64,000 bases of DNA, taken from the NCBI GenBank assembly GCA_033239525.1, contig BSYO01000038.1:9303041-9367040 (forward strand). Direction: 5' to 3'. Below, piece after piece: positions 37,768-51,600 of this stretch. The notes beneath the pieces were generated by a model that saw nothing but the letters and a program-made list of their open reading frames with translations, searched no databases and was not told the origin of the DNA. The position numbers and the translations under genes are program-made. Origin of the DNA: Nepenthes gracilis (Eukaryota; Streptophyta; Magnoliopsida; Caryophyllales; Nepenthaceae). How positions within the stretch are numbered: the first letter of the stretch is position 1; each line of letters opens with the position of its first letter.

Positions 37768-37935
37768 TGTATATATCGGAAGAAATTAATTTCTGAAAAT
37801 CGTAAGTTGATAAGGTCGTATCAGCCGTATCAACCAGTATTATAAATGTTAGTCGATACTACTATATTGTTATATTGTCGTCGTATTGAAAAATATCAGT
37901 ATTGAAATGGCCCAATATTAATATGACCGTGTCGA
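37768..37935 (-). repeat. GATAT-family MITE, copy E (partial)
   Basis: Has TTTCTGAAAATCGTAAGTTGA, shared with copies F and I, and ATATTGTTATATTGTCG and AAAATATCAGTATTGAAATG. The terminal repeats are poorly kept. Confidence 0.6.
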
Positions 37936-37964
37936 CTCTACATGAAAGGGAACTAAAAGCCACT

Positions 37965-38650
37965 AAATTGACTTATTTCTTATGGGTACCAACTCAACCT
38001 TTTTTGCAATTTTAAGAAGAGTGATATATCTTTGATAATTTGGCCTATGGTAGTGTCTTATTCAACTCATAGTCCAATAGAAGTAAGCACTACGGACAAT
38101 CCAACAGCAACATCGAAAGTGGCAGAAATCAATCCAACGCGATGATTTAACTAAGAGTGTAGAGAAAACTCTAAAAGCAAGTGAATGGATTGACTACATG
38201 GATTATGAGTAACCACCTAATGAGTTGCCTAGGCTAAGGCTAAGAGGAGAAAGTAAATATGGAAGGAAGACAAATAAATACAAAAAATATAAGAACACGC
38301 TTGATATTCTTTGTTCAGATAGCGAGAATACCAACTCATATCATCATATTGATTCCACGAGAAATTGAACAAAAATTTTATAAGCTGGCCTATTTCTTAT
38401 GCCTATCAACTTAGCACTTTTCACAATTTTGAGAAGGTAAACAGTATCATTATCAATTTCAGCTCCAATAGAAGTAAGCCTTATAAACAACTCAATAGCA
38501 ATATCAAAAGTGGCATAAATCAATTGAATGTCATAATTTAACTAAAAAGGTACAAAAAGTTAAAGACAATTGAACACGCCGATTAAGTTAATCATGAATG
38601 ACCATCCGAAGAGGTAGCTAGGCTAAGGCTAAGAGGAACAAGGGTAGATG
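37965..38650. repeat. Two direct copies of a ~290-bp sequence
   Basis: Units at ~37,965-38,275 and ~38,380-38,650 share ACTTATTTCTTATG, CCAATAGAAGTAAG (38,074 and 38,465), AGCAA(C/T)ATC(G/A)AAAGTGGCA and TAGGCTAAGGCTAAGAGGA. No coding sense recognised. Confidence 0.75.
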
Positions 38651-38997
38651 GAAGACCTTTTATTATTGCACGATTGGGAAAGCAAGCCAGGAAAAAAGAA
38701 TACTGAGATAATACCTTTTATCTAAATCTCATCTAGCAGAAGAAAAAGAAAAAGAAAAAAGAAAATGGCAGCGGCCTTGTGGATCTACTCTTGCTTGGGT
38801 TCAGTTGTTCGTATTTTGGCCAATTTGAAGTAGATGCCGTGATCTTTCTTACCCCTCTTGCTTTAAAAGAGTGTTTGGAGTTCAAGAGCTTCTAGTAGAC
38901 AGCCTAGTTCATCTGGTCATGATACCAGTGATGGTGAGCTGCTTGCTTGCAACCTTGACATGGCATTTGTTGGATATTGCAGGATTTCTTTGGACTG

Positions 38998-39309
38998 ATC
39001 GATAAAAATATTGATTTTTGATATTTGTTATGACAATATTAATATTGACATATTGGATAATACGTATCTGTATTAGACATATTAAAAGGAAAAAAAATTC
39101 TGAAAATCATATGCAAATATGGTCTTTTCAATTGATATATCGAGTGTATCAAATAATATTTTAAATATCAATTGATATATTGTGATATACTACAAATACA
39201 GTAATATATTGTGATATTATTATAGTATCAAAAAATATTAATATCGATGGTGCAATATTAATATATATCAGTCGATATTTGTAATATCGAAAGATATCTT
39301 TATCTATGC
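38998..39309 (-). repeat. GATAT-family MITE, copy F
   Basis: Left end GATCGATAAAAATATTG, right end AGATATCTTTATCTATGC. It includes TTCTGAAAATCATATGCAA and ATTGTGATATTATTATAGTATC. Near full length, reverse orientation. Confidence 0.78.
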
Positions 39310-39384
39310 TTGTACCTAAGCTATAAAGGAAGTAGCACCTTTTGTACACTTTTTGTAGAAGAGCTTGGCTTATTGGTAAGATTA

Positions 39385-39652
39385 TGGATAAAAATATTAA
39401 AATTGATTACAGCTATATTAGTTTCAGATATATTAAACCTAAAAAAAATTAAATATTCTCAATTAACAGTATCATATTAACTGATATATCTGTTATATTT
39501 GTCGATATTTTAAATATTGGTCAATCTATTATTAATACGACAATATATCGCAATATTGTCGGAGAATGAAAAATATCAAAATGTTATCACAGTAGAAAAT
39601 AGCGGTATTTAGGGATATAATATTGATACATATCAGTCAATATTTTATCTGT
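39385..39652 (-). repeat. GATAT-family MITE, copy G
   Basis: Left end ATGGATAAAAATATT, right end AATATTTTATCTGTAT. A clear terminal inverted repeat; only ~75 bp separates it from copy F. Confidence 0.78.
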
Positions 39653-39798
39653 ATAATGTGGCACAAAAGCTCAACGATGCTGGCTTCTCATTGGAAATCA
39701 TCAGACAAGTTAATGCTAATCCGAGGGACATAAGTGAATTTGCTAATGGATTCATACATAAACTTATGCACTTATTTCATGTATTAAATTCTTACGAA

Positions 39799-39930
39799 TG
39801 GATGAAAATATTGATCAATACATAATCAGTGTCGAACCTTTTAATATGTATCAAAAAATATCACAATATATCAATCGATATAGCTGATATATTAAATAAC
39901 AAGGCTCTATTTGCTTACAAAGATAAAGAA
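39799..39930 (+). repeat. GATAT-family MITE, copy H (partial)
   Basis: Starts ATGGATGAAAATATTGATCAATA and continues with ATATGTATCAAAAAATATCACAATATATC, then GCTTACAAAGATAAAGAATTG. The right half is missing. Confidence 0.65.
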
Positions 39931-40137
39931 TTGTAGAAAATGTAACAAGTGATGCTTGCTTGAAAGTTTATTTTGCAATAAGCATAAGGCAATACTTTGA
40001 GAAGTCATTAGTATGACTCTCCTATTAGCTCTGTGACTTAAGTGGAACTGCTGCCGGTCTCCAACGAGTGTCTCTAAAGGGTGACTTTCACGATACAAAG
40101 AACTTTGTCTCCCATTTATATACGGGTACTAAGCAAC

Positions 40138-40291
40138 CGATGGGCCTTATGCCATAATTGCAGCCGTTCGGCCGTAAATCCAACAGTCGGAATGACTTTG
40201 TGGCTATTTTCATTTGAAAAAAAAAATCAAAAAGCCATCCAATTGTTGGATTTACGGCCAAATGGCAGGGATTGCGACACAGGACCTTTGA
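40138..40291. repeat. Long imperfect fold-back (hairpin) element
   Basis: Left arm around 40,163-40,205 contains GGCCGTAAATCCAACAGT. Right arm around 40,233-40,266 contains the reverse complement, ATTGTTGGATTTACGGCC. Weaker pairing extends outward (GGGCCTTATGCCATAATTGCA against the complement of AGGGATTGCGACACAGGACCT). The loop is A-rich. It looks like a fold-back MITE able to form a hairpin RNA; no gene lies inside. Confidence 0.7.
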
Positions 40292-40890
40292 GCTCGGTAT
40301 TAAGATGAATCAATCTTTTATAAGTCTTGTGCCCATTAATATATAGATATTTTTTTATATGTTTTAGACTGCATGACGTTTCACACTAGGCACACTCAAG
40401 TGAACGGATTATTTTGCAAGTGGACAGGATGGCTCTTGATACACTCATAAAAGGGCGCACATGTAAAAATTAATGTTCACGCTTGATACATTTTTTATGT
40501 TTTTATGTGTGTGGGATGTCAGAATGACTCAACTTGATGTCTGCCTAAAAATACCTATATGTGTGGACTAAGGATATTGGCTGTGTCTAATGTGTGCACA
40601 ACGGACACTTATACACTGACGCTTTACATAAATGTCTGCTTAGCTTTTAGGGCATTATGTGCATGATTTTGAACATTCTTTAAGCGCCGACTTAGAGAGA
40701 GAAAGAAAGGAAGAATGAGGTAATTCCTGCCAAATAGTTGGACTTCAAATCTTATTTCAATCTTTACCAAACTTTAATACGTTGTTCTAGTTGTTATTTA
40801 CAACATTTTACTAGTGGCTTTTGTCATGTTTTTATCTCTTATCATTCTTGACTCAATTTACCAACGTTATCATTTGTGGCCAAATCGATT

Positions 40891-41088
40891 TAGATATATC
40901 CAAAAATACGAATTGTTATTGGATATATCAAAGAAAAAAGTTTTCATAATCGTAAGTTAACATGCAAATATCAACCAATTATTATAATTTATTATCGATA
41001 TAATAACATATCACGATTGTATTATAACATCTAAAAATATCAATATCAATGGATGATTTTGCTCTATTTTGATATATAGAGCTAAAAA
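40891..41088 (-). repeat. GATAT-family MITE, copy I (partial)
   Basis: Has TTTTCATAATCGTAAGTTAACATGCAAATATC, matching copies E and F, then AATAACATATCACGATTGTATTATAA and AAAATATCAATATCAATGG. Confidence 0.6.
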
Positions 41089-41124
41089 ATCTTTTCTTCA
41101 ACTAAGTGGAATTGTCTTAATAGT

Positions 41125-41455
41125 GATGTTATATTTAATTGGAGGAAATAAGGAGGGAATATAATTTTTATTTTTTGAGAATAGATATTTTTCCATTTGA
41201 TTGCAAATTTAACCGAGAATAACAATTTTCATATATTATTATTATTATTACTATTATCATTATTATTATCATTATTCTCATATTATTCCTCATATTATTC
41301 TACATTTCAAATAATAAAATATTAATTTTTACCTTATTCTATTCTAACAACTAAATATGAAAATAATAATTTCAACTCTATTCATATCCTATTATATTAT
41401 TTAAAATAATTATTCCATTTTCTCCTTATTTCATTCCAATAATCAAATGTATCGT
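41125..41455. repeat. Probable MITE with ~25-bp terminal inverted repeats
   Basis: The left end TATATTTAATTGGAGGAAATAAGGAG pairs with the complement of the right end CTCCTTATTTCATTCCAATAATCAAATGTA. The interior is AT-rich with an (ATT)n tract at ~41,236-41,275. No target duplication is clear. Confidence 0.5.
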
Positions 41456-42249
41456 AAATATTAACTCATAATAGCTTACATTTTAACATATAAGCAAAGC
41501 AAAATAAGATCCATTTCAAAATTAAAATAAAAATACCATTAACTGTGATTAAGAAAATTTATAATTCGAATAATTGAATTGTAAACTCTTTATTTGATTA
41601 TTGGTTTGGCAAATATTAAAATCATAATCGAACCAATTTGACCAATAACCAATTAAACCCATTTTTAGTAATTATGTTATTTTTCAGTAAGATTATAACA
41701 TATAAAGCTGAAAATTTTAAAACACAAACATAATATATTAATATATAAATTAAGATATTGATTAACTATTTAACAATCAATTATTACCAATATAAATTTC
41801 ATTTAATCAAAACATAGCCATCTTTTTTTTTTTTTTCATTTCCAATACCTTGTAAATTCTCATCGGTATACAATATCAATAAGATCACTTATCGACCAAA
41901 ATATTTCTACCAATAATAAAATAAGACATTTATACTGAATTAAAAACTTTTCCAATTTAAATTTTTTTGATATAAAAAAAACCGGTAACCCCAAAAACCG
42001 AATAAAAGCACATTCAGACCTAAAACCAAACCAAACAGTTCGGTTACCCTACTTTTAGGTTCAAAGTTAATGGTATCGGTTTAGTTTATCGGGTTAATGG
42101 ATCCTTTCAATACTACTAGGCATGATGATGCAAAACAACCACACAAAGGAGGAACAAGTAGGGTCTCAAGGCACATCAAATATTTGTCCTTCGACTCGAG
42201 AAAGAGTAATCAAAATCAAAATCCGGTACACGTGAAAGGGAAAAAAAAA

Positions 42250-42611
42250 TCGGGGCCTCGCTCAAACATCAAAGGCGAACCCGAGCTGCCGAATCTGTAC
42301 AATCAAAAATTCGACACTACTCCCGTATCTTCGTCTTATTCACGGCTCAAACCTTGCAGGGAGGCAGCAGGTATCATTGAACCCATCTCCTCCTAGACCT
42401 GATTCTCTTCTAGGTATTATATACCCTCAAAACTACTACAATGGCCAACCATTTTTTTTCTTTTTTTCCTTTTTTTTTCCCCTTCTGTCTTGAGTACAAC
42501 AAACCAACAGCAGCTTTATTTCCCTTTCAGCTCTCATTCAAAAGAACAGATAAAACCTGAATGGAAAACTCACAACAGAGCCAGTTAGCTGTATGATGCC
42601 TTGCCTTTTCT
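42250..42611 (-). other. 3' untranslated region of the Pumilio gene (extent inferred)
   Basis: Begins after the TAG at 42,612. An AATAAA signal lies on the minus strand at 42,520-42,515, and a long A/G-rich tract (plus-strand T-rich, 42,451-42,480) follows. The far end is a guess: composition stays gene-like to about 42,250, and a second AATAA(G) word lies near 42,330. Confidence 0.4.
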
Positions 42612-45600
42612 CTACACAGTCGACACGGCGTATGCTGATTGAGCGCCAATTCTCCTCTCTGCAAAAGAACAAACACGCAGGCAACATCGTTATCAAACAT
42701 TGCCGATGTAATAAGAAATTTTTTCGTGACTATGTCAAAACTGAGTTCTTTTACTAAAATAGGATTCTAGTTGATCATATTTTACATATTCTAACATTTA
42801 TAAGCTGAAATCCTCAAAATTGATGATACATCGTAATATGTCGATGATACAATGACACCACAGTTTTATTGCGGTATCGATGGAGTGAAACTCATATATG
42901 TTGGCTCATATTTTGTCCATGGTGTGGTATTGAAAAGTTGCACTTTGCCGCTGGAAGTAGGAGAAACTGGTGCTTATGATTCAACCTCCAACTTCCAATT
43001 AACTCGGTGCTTCTACGATGTATGGAGGTTGCCCTCAGCAATGGTGACCACCGCCGCCGCGCCACCACCACAAAGTAGAGCTTTCTAGAGTTTCAAAGGG
43101 TGGAATAAAGTTTGCCGACGAGGGGAGGAGCATTGTTATTCTTTTGGCACAGAAACCAAAAAAAAAGGCAGGAAAAACCAAGCTTCACTGGGAAAGAAGT
43201 AAGCATGCCTGCCAAAGAGCATGCAGCCCTAACATCTCCCAAATTCAACCGTTCATTCAATATGGGAGATTATAATTTAACATTTTTGAAGAACTAAAAA
43301 GGTTGATTTGAGAATTAGTAAATCATAACTGCCTATATTTTAATAGACAGTTGAGATCAGGAGAAGATATTTCTCCATGATAGATGCAACACCCATGTTC
43401 CAAGATCTTATGGATTCGGCAAGGGGGAGGGGGTTGTTCAATCTCTCCTAGAAAAGAAGCCGCATCTTATCCCAATCTCAATTATCTATTTTATTAAGGA
43501 TGATTATGATTTAATCATTTAAAAAATTAATTAAAATTAACTATTGAAAATTATTATATCTTAACTGTCTATATTCAAATAAATGGTTAACATTGAAAAA
43601 TGATAGATGCAACCCCCTATTCCAAGATCTTGCAAATTCAGGAGGGCTACCTGTCTCATGAAAATGCAGACGCAACTTCTCCCAATCTCAATTTTTGATT
43701 TTAAAATAAATAGTTGTGATTAAATTATTTTTTTAATATTAAAAAATTCAAAAAAAATAATGATGAAAAAATAATTAAATTATAACCATTTATATTGAAA
43801 TGAATGGTTGAGATTCAAAAATGTTGAAGATGCTTCTCCACAGCATATGCAGACCCCTGTTCCAAGCTTTCATGGATTCAGGGGGACTTACATCTCTCAT
43901 TGAAAAGATGCTACAATTTCTTTCAATCACAACCGTCCATTGATTGCATAAAAGAGAAAGAGTTACCTCCCGCGGCAACAAGTTTCTCTACACGGGCAAC
44001 TATATGCTTCCCATAAGTATACTTCTTCAGGGCATTCAAATGAATCTTTATTCGACACAGGACTAACTCAAGCTGATTGTCCTCACAAGTTTCCAACACT
44101 TTCTGTACAACATAGTTTGCAAATTGATCTTTCATCATCACCTGGACACACAAAATTACCATTTCAGCAAGCAGAGTTTTTTCAGTGTATGGGGGGTGGG
44201 GGGAGGGATCAACATCGCTATATATTTATGTGTTGCAACTTTAATTTTCTGAAGACAATATTCACTTTTTATAAATGCAAACAGTGTCATGCGAATCATC
44301 TCGTGATACAATGAAAGTTAGTTTGGTTGCGTTTTGCACTAATGAAATCAAGTCCGGAACTCTAATGAAACAAGGATTGTCTGATAGTAAAAACTTATTT
44401 TCTTGGATAAGTAATTTCTTAAAATATCTGGTTCAATGTCATGTTCAATCTATACATAAATCTGACTGCAATATGTCTATTTAGGGACAAAACAAGCACC
44501 TGAAAAAACATATTTGTTTACACAAAATGATGGTTTGGAAACAATGTTATTTGAATAATAATAAATTAAAAAATGACTTGTAAATAACACATAAGCGTCA
44601 CACAGTGCCACATTGATCAGCATCAAATGTGTTAATCAAGGCACTTAGGCACTGCATGCGTGTGATCGAGTGCGATTGTCAATAAATATCGAAGTTAAAC
44701 ATCAACACAAATTGAAGTAGCTATAAAATTATTCCCACATACCAAACACTTGAAATAGTCTATAGCCCATATGGCCATGTTATCGCTGAGAATGTTAATA
44801 AACATCAACACAAATCGAAGTGGCTAGAAAATTATTCATATTCAAAGTGACAAACATGAGAAGGATAATTATCAACTCTACTATCAATTTATTATTTTCC
44901 CAGTGAATATCTTATTTTATTCCAAAAACTAAATATAACACTCAAGAATTTTGAAAAATAGTAAGTTTGAAGACCTAAGTTCAATTTAATAGTTCACAAC
45001 TAAAATAATAACAAAATAAACTTCTCCAACATCCTAAGAATAAAACCAAATAAACATGCCAATAAGTATATCTGAGTTTATCAACATTGATGGAGATCAA
45101 GGATGAGTAAAGTCCTAGGAAAATTGTCAAAGAGAACAAAATCCATCATATTCAACAAAATCGCCCTAAATGATCAATCAAATGGAGACTGCAGCCCTAG
45201 GTTCTCTTTGATGAGAGGCCAAGGGGCTAGCTTTGTGAGACTTTATGAGATTTAAATCATTTTACGGATCATTGGATTATTATATTATTTCATAATTCTA
45301 TAATGTGAAATTAAACATTAACGACATACCTTAATCTATGCTAGTGCTCTTTTCTTGGGGAATTTGAAATCAATTTTTTCTTCATTCACCTTATCTCTCT
45401 TCTTTAATGAAAGTTACAGAAACTTTGAGTAAAGATTGTACTTATGTAGTTTTTCATGTAAAACTTCGAAATCAGAAAATTCATAGGGAAGTCAATAAAA
45501 TCTTTCCAACCAAATATGAATAAAATTGTCATCTTTATTTAGAAAAGTCACCCATTATTATCTATAACATATGATTGGTAATTTTGTTATTTATATTGTA

Positions 45601-48600
45601 AGAAGACAACCAATTTCTTAATTACAAAAATATCTTTTTTATCAAAGGCCAAACCTATTAAAGAAATAATTTTTCTAAGGGTCCTTTGGATTACGGAATT
45701 GGAATTTGAATTTGAAAAGTAAGTTCTAGCTCTATTTATTTTAAGATATTTTTTAAATAACACTCTTCATTAGAATATTAACTTTTAAATTTTTATTTAA
45801 AAACTTCTATATAACTTTTTCAAAAATAAACTAAAAATAAAACCATAGATAGTCCACCTCTATCTGAATAAAATAATCAAAAATATTTTATTCAATAGGT
45901 CTTACTTTTTTGATTTTATAATATCTAATAATATACAATCTTCAGTATTAGAATTACAATTATTCACTCTATCACTAAATATTACAAAAAGAAAAAACTA
46001 TCCTATACTATATTTCAATTCCAAGGAATTAAAATATGGAATTAGAAATCTAATTCTGCCTAATGCCAAACAACAGAATTAGAATTAGGATTGGAATTTT
46101 GATTTCAATTTCAAATTCAATGTCCAACCAAATAGGGCATAATAAAATATAACAAAATCATACGGAATTGCTATCTTTAATTATTTTAATAAATTATTAT
46201 ATTTGTACATTATATGGGATAATTCTAACAAGCTTCATAACCTTGACAATGAGAAGAGGTCAAGGCTCACCATCCCACTCACATTACGCAAACGAAACAG
46301 GGGGGGCAGACAACATTTTCTATTTATAATTACTGCAATCCTTATTGCAACATGAGCATCTTCAACAAGGACATGCACTTCTCTATGCAGAGCATGCTAA
46401 ACAAAAGATCCTTCCAACAAGTTCTGAATTCATACTGAAAAAGAACACCAGTATGAGACACTTTCAACAGGAGCAATACTAATAACCCTACAGTACACTA
46501 AAAAAGAACACCAGTATGAGACACTTTCAACAAGAGCAATACTAATAGCCCGACAATATTGTCTCCTTGATGTTCTAGTTTTAAGTCATATTCCTTAGTT
46601 TCTTATTGCCCTTCTCCAATGCCAAAGTAAATTGCCCCAAAAATAGCACATCAAAATGATAAGAAAGCTCATATTCAAAACTGTATATTTTTTTATCCAT
46701 AGAGTATATTGAATATACAGAAATGGTTATAACAGAGTTTCTTTTTTTTTTATGGTATCAATAGCTACTCTTAAAGAAATATTTTTATGCGGTACTAATA
46801 ATTTAGTAAATGTGTTTGTAGCTCCAAAATGTTTAAGACAACAGAAGGCCATCCCACTTGAGTTTGAATTAAGATAAACGATAAAGTAGCATTGTTTAAC
46901 CAATGCCAAGAAGGTGACTGTTAAGAAATATGACAATAAATACAATATGCACTAACAAACTGGAAGAAAATGGCATAAAGGTACTCCTTTGGAGAAGGAG
47001 AAAATGAAGAAGGAATCAAAGTTGTTCTCCTCCAGTGATAGTAACAATATTTATGCTTGAAAAAGTATGAAAAAAACAAAACTTTTTCCATATTTTTCTG
47101 ATCTAAAAAGAAACTTCGGAATTCCTGAATTATAGGTGAACTGAATATATAAAGCAACGAGCCATCATAGTAATTTTGAACTCCTTCGAAAATGAAAAGA
47201 ATAACAGTAATCGGATCATTTACTGTTGGATCCGATCGATCCTTTTTTTATCTTTTGTTTCTTCTATAGTAAAGACAATTTTATTGTAGAGTTATATGCA
47301 ATGTACAAAAGATGCACATACGGTTGTCCAATTCTATCTTTTTTAATTCTCTATTTTTTTTCCTCCTCACCTCATGGTGTGAGATAGATGAACCCCTTTT
47401 TTAAGTGACAATTGAGGGCATAGATTTTACTATATAACCAGCCTAAGACAACGTAACACTGATGAAAATATTGGCCAATATGTATTGATATCAAGCCTTC
47501 CAATAACAATATTTTTCGATTGCGTGACAATATCATAATATGTTAGCTTATTATTATATCACCGATATATTAGCCAATACATCTCATATTTAGTCAACAC
47601 GGTCCTATTAGCTTACAATTCAAAGAATTTGTTTGTCTTTTTATATATTCGATACTGATATATATTATCCAATATGTTCAATATCAATATAGCTACGACT
47701 AATACTAATACTAATATTTTCATCCATACAACGCAAACATAATGGAAAGTTGAAGTTGTGTATACAAAGGAGTTAAAACAAGACTCAAGAGTGTTTTCAC
47801 AAAACATGAGTATCACATAAATGCCTACACGTTATGGGCAAGAGACAAACCTGAAGTGGCTCATTTTCCTCTGTGGATCCAAGCATCTCATTCACCATAG
47901 TACGGCGTTCTACTGGATCTCCAAAAGTCAAACACTTCTCAATAACATTGGAAGCAAATTTCTGCTGACTCATTTGAACTATCTTCCCTGTTAATTTGCT
48001 TATAATAGCTGTGCGTTCATGTGGCTTTCCATGTTCTAAAACATGCTGTATTGAAACTCAAAAAAATTAGAGGATAAAAGGCACAAATAGTTGCACATAG
48101 GTTTTATATCCAATAGTGTAAATTCAATGATGAATGTGTTGCTACAATATTTGAAATTACAAACGGATATGCACCTTTACCAAAGAAATACTAAACTCCC
48201 AGGGCTAAAGTGTCGGTGTCAGGCACCTACATGTGCCAAAGTTTCTAAATATTTTATTGAACTCCAACATGTGTAGGTCACATTTTGGACCAATTGGGTA
48301 GATTTGTAATTTTTTTCAAAAAAAATCATGGCTTGTAATGTATTAGAGAAAATTTGCACTGTTTTTTAAGATATTATATCACACCTCATTTATATTAGCT
48401 CAACACTAACTTGAATACTATTTTCTTTGAAAATTTTTTGGGAAGAGAAAACAAAAAAATTACTATAGTGTTCATAAATTCTCTTACTTATAAATAACTT
48501 ATAAATTTCAGCTAGCATATCCCCAATGTGTCATCTCCTTTCTAGAAAAATAGTATCTCAACATATCGGTGTTCAATCAAATCTATGTTAGTACCCATGC

Positions 48601-51600
48601 TTCTTAAACCATCAATGATAGTGGTTACCAAGCAGCTAGGTACCTAGCAAGAAAATGGTCCGAAATGGTCGAAAGACAATTTCCAAGTATACATATCACC
48701 AAAGAGAGAGAATTCACTAGCTGTAAAACAAAGACCAAAAAGATAGGGTATTCAAGGGTAGCTTAGTTTTGGCTACCCACTTGTGCCTATGCCAATGACC
48801 TAAGTTGGGGCAATTGAACATCCATGAAGCATGCATGCAATTAAACTTAAAAATGGCAGTTTAAACAGCATAAAATAGGAGTGTACATAATCTTTAGGAG
48901 TGGAATTAAATACGGCGAGGGTTTCTCATCACAGACTTTCAAGAAAGGATACTTGAGGTCAGTCCATTAGCATCGACACTAGTAGGCGCAGCACATGCAC
49001 TTGAAGCCTTATGCCGTGTTGATCACATGGGCTCCAACATGAAGGCAAACTCAGAGCGAGCAGGGGTTCAGACAGTTTGGCTAGGAAAGTTCAGTTAGGG
49101 AAGTTCGGCACGGATGAACTTGACATAAAACACTTCGGGTTAGTTAGGATGGGTGTTCAAGTTTTTTTTTTTTGGTAAGAAGGGTGTTCGAAGTATACAA
49201 AAACGGTGAGATGGTTGTAGAGCTTAGCGGTCAACCAAAACAGTTCACAGAAGTTATATCAGGCAACATGGGGAATTACTGGAAGCAGTTCCAAGAGAGT
49301 GCATGGGAACACTCTTAATCGAGTCAAGACATCAGTTGCAACTACCAGGAGGAAGTAGCCAAGACACATCCCATGACAGACAACCACTCAACAGCCAAAC
49401 CATGCAATCACTTAACCTTTCTCTGCATAATTATTGTAGATTTGTCCCGTAGTTTGGGGGAGACTCAGTGGGGAAATTATAAATGTCTGGGGTTCCTTTT
49501 ATTGTTGACTATTACTAAAAAGGTTGGGCTTTATTCCTGTAAATTCCAAGTCCCCTATCCATGTAACTTAGTCTCACAAACATACACAAAACCAAGAGCA
49601 AATGTACTCTGAGCCAATAAGAGGTTGCCACATGGTTAGACTAGTGGGTGGATTTGGGCATCCTGGGGACTCCACCCCCCTGACACTTGGCATCGTGCAC
49701 TCCAGGATTTTATTGTAGACAAGGTGGTAACATGATTCAAGGACTTTCAAAAGTATAGAAACAACACTCAACAACATAAGGGCCAGATGATTCCATATTT
49801 GTGGATCATATTATGTCTTTAAGAGGGCAAGCATGGCACTTAAAAAATGACTGTCAGTTTCACAAATCCATACGCCACGGGATAATGTTAGGGATTGCTC
49901 AGAATCAATGAAAACAGCCAAAATTCATGACATTCAATCATGAGTAATCTCTTTTAGAAAATTTTTGCTCATTTTAAGAAGTGAGAAGAAAAAAGATTCG
50001 TTGCCAAAATATTTTAGAGCCATTCAGACTAAAATTGCCTTATATCACTAGATTTCATTGTTGAATACCTTTTCAAAAAACTATAAAAAAAAAAAATCCT
50101 TTTTCAGTTTCGTTTTTTAGTAACTAGTTATAGTATTTATGTTAGATATATATTCTGGTTCTATTTGTCTGTTGAATTTGTAAAGATATTTTTTTACCAA
50201 AAAGATTCACAAAATCCTAAACATCAAACTCTTGTGCCAAATTGTAATGAGAACTAAAGTAAAACAGCCAAGTTAGGCAAGCATCTTACTTTACATAGGT
50301 GCTAAATCTATGGATGTGCTTTCTAAAGAAATCTGACACTTTTTTAAAAGGGAAAAAAAAGAAAGAAATTCAAAACTAGCTTCATTAGAGTTCCTTCTAG
50401 AGGTTTTTGATACCAGAAGAGGAATCAAACAGAAAATCACCTATCATTCAATTTATCGATCTAGGACAACAAATTTCATTAATCTGACAAAGGGTGATGA
50501 TAAAAGATGCAGCTAATAAGTACCACAAATGAGGCTACTTATATTTAAGTCTATCCCCCACAGATTCATATGTTTCAAAAAAACAAGGGCTAGAGAACCA
50601 TCATATGCAGTAACATTCAACACAGTATGAATTCAAAAGCTTAATGTAATCACAACAAACCTGGACAACATAGTTTCCATATTGATCCTGGGCCAACATG
50701 CAAACAGACTGCATAATCTCATCCATAACTATGTGTTGAGTCTTTGGATAACGACAGTATTCCAAAACTCTCTGTCCAAATAAAACCACACCACTTCAGG
50801 TTCTCGGATCATGTCATATTTCATAGAATAGAGTCACAAGCATTGACAAATATATCTGCCGATTTATATCGTTACTGGCCCCCAATATCATTATTTATTG
50901 ATACTGTAGCAAAATCATAATATATTATCGTATCATTAATATATTACAATATACATGTCGATATTTGCTTGTCAGCTTATAATTCTCAAAAAAAAATTGG
51001 TTTATCTAATATGAATTCGAATTGTCCGATATGCCCAATGCTCATTGGCCGTGATGGAATCAATACTGATATTTTTATCCATGATCAAAAGTCATGTGAA
51101 CATCCATCACAACATTATGTTAAAAAAAAAAAAAAAAACAACTTGACTTGCTTACCTGTATGACACGACACCCATACGGATGAGTGGACAGAGTCACAAC
51201 TTCATCATAGAAGGTGGATATTATAAATTGAATAGAATCCTCAGGTATGCACTCAATGCACTTCTGGATGACATGGTTCCCATTTTGATCACGTACACAA
51301 CGCATAATGTGACCATCTAGCTCCATCACCATCTCCTTCTGCTGATCGAGGTCAACAACTTCAATAGCCTATTAACCAAGACACATACAAGGAAGAATCC
51401 TCAGAAATAATCTCATCAAAACATATATGTAAGCATAAAGGTTCTTATGAGATGCTACATTGAAAACATTAGTTACAGGAAGGCAGAATCGAAAGTATTG
51501 GATGGCAAGCATATTATCAATGGGGTAGAGACCCAGTGTTTTAACACACTTGCAAGATGGGTCAAAGGAGGAAGCCAAGAGACTAGTTCAGATTCCAATG

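Noticed and set aside
41220..41280. ATT/ATC triplet run resembling a spaced array
   Set aside because: A simple microsatellite inside a probable MITE; no spacers, so not CRISPR-like.
42097..42396. 99-codon plus-strand ORF
   Set aside because: No recognisable family. It is antisense to the likely end of the Pumilio 3' UTR, and the codon composition is unremarkable.
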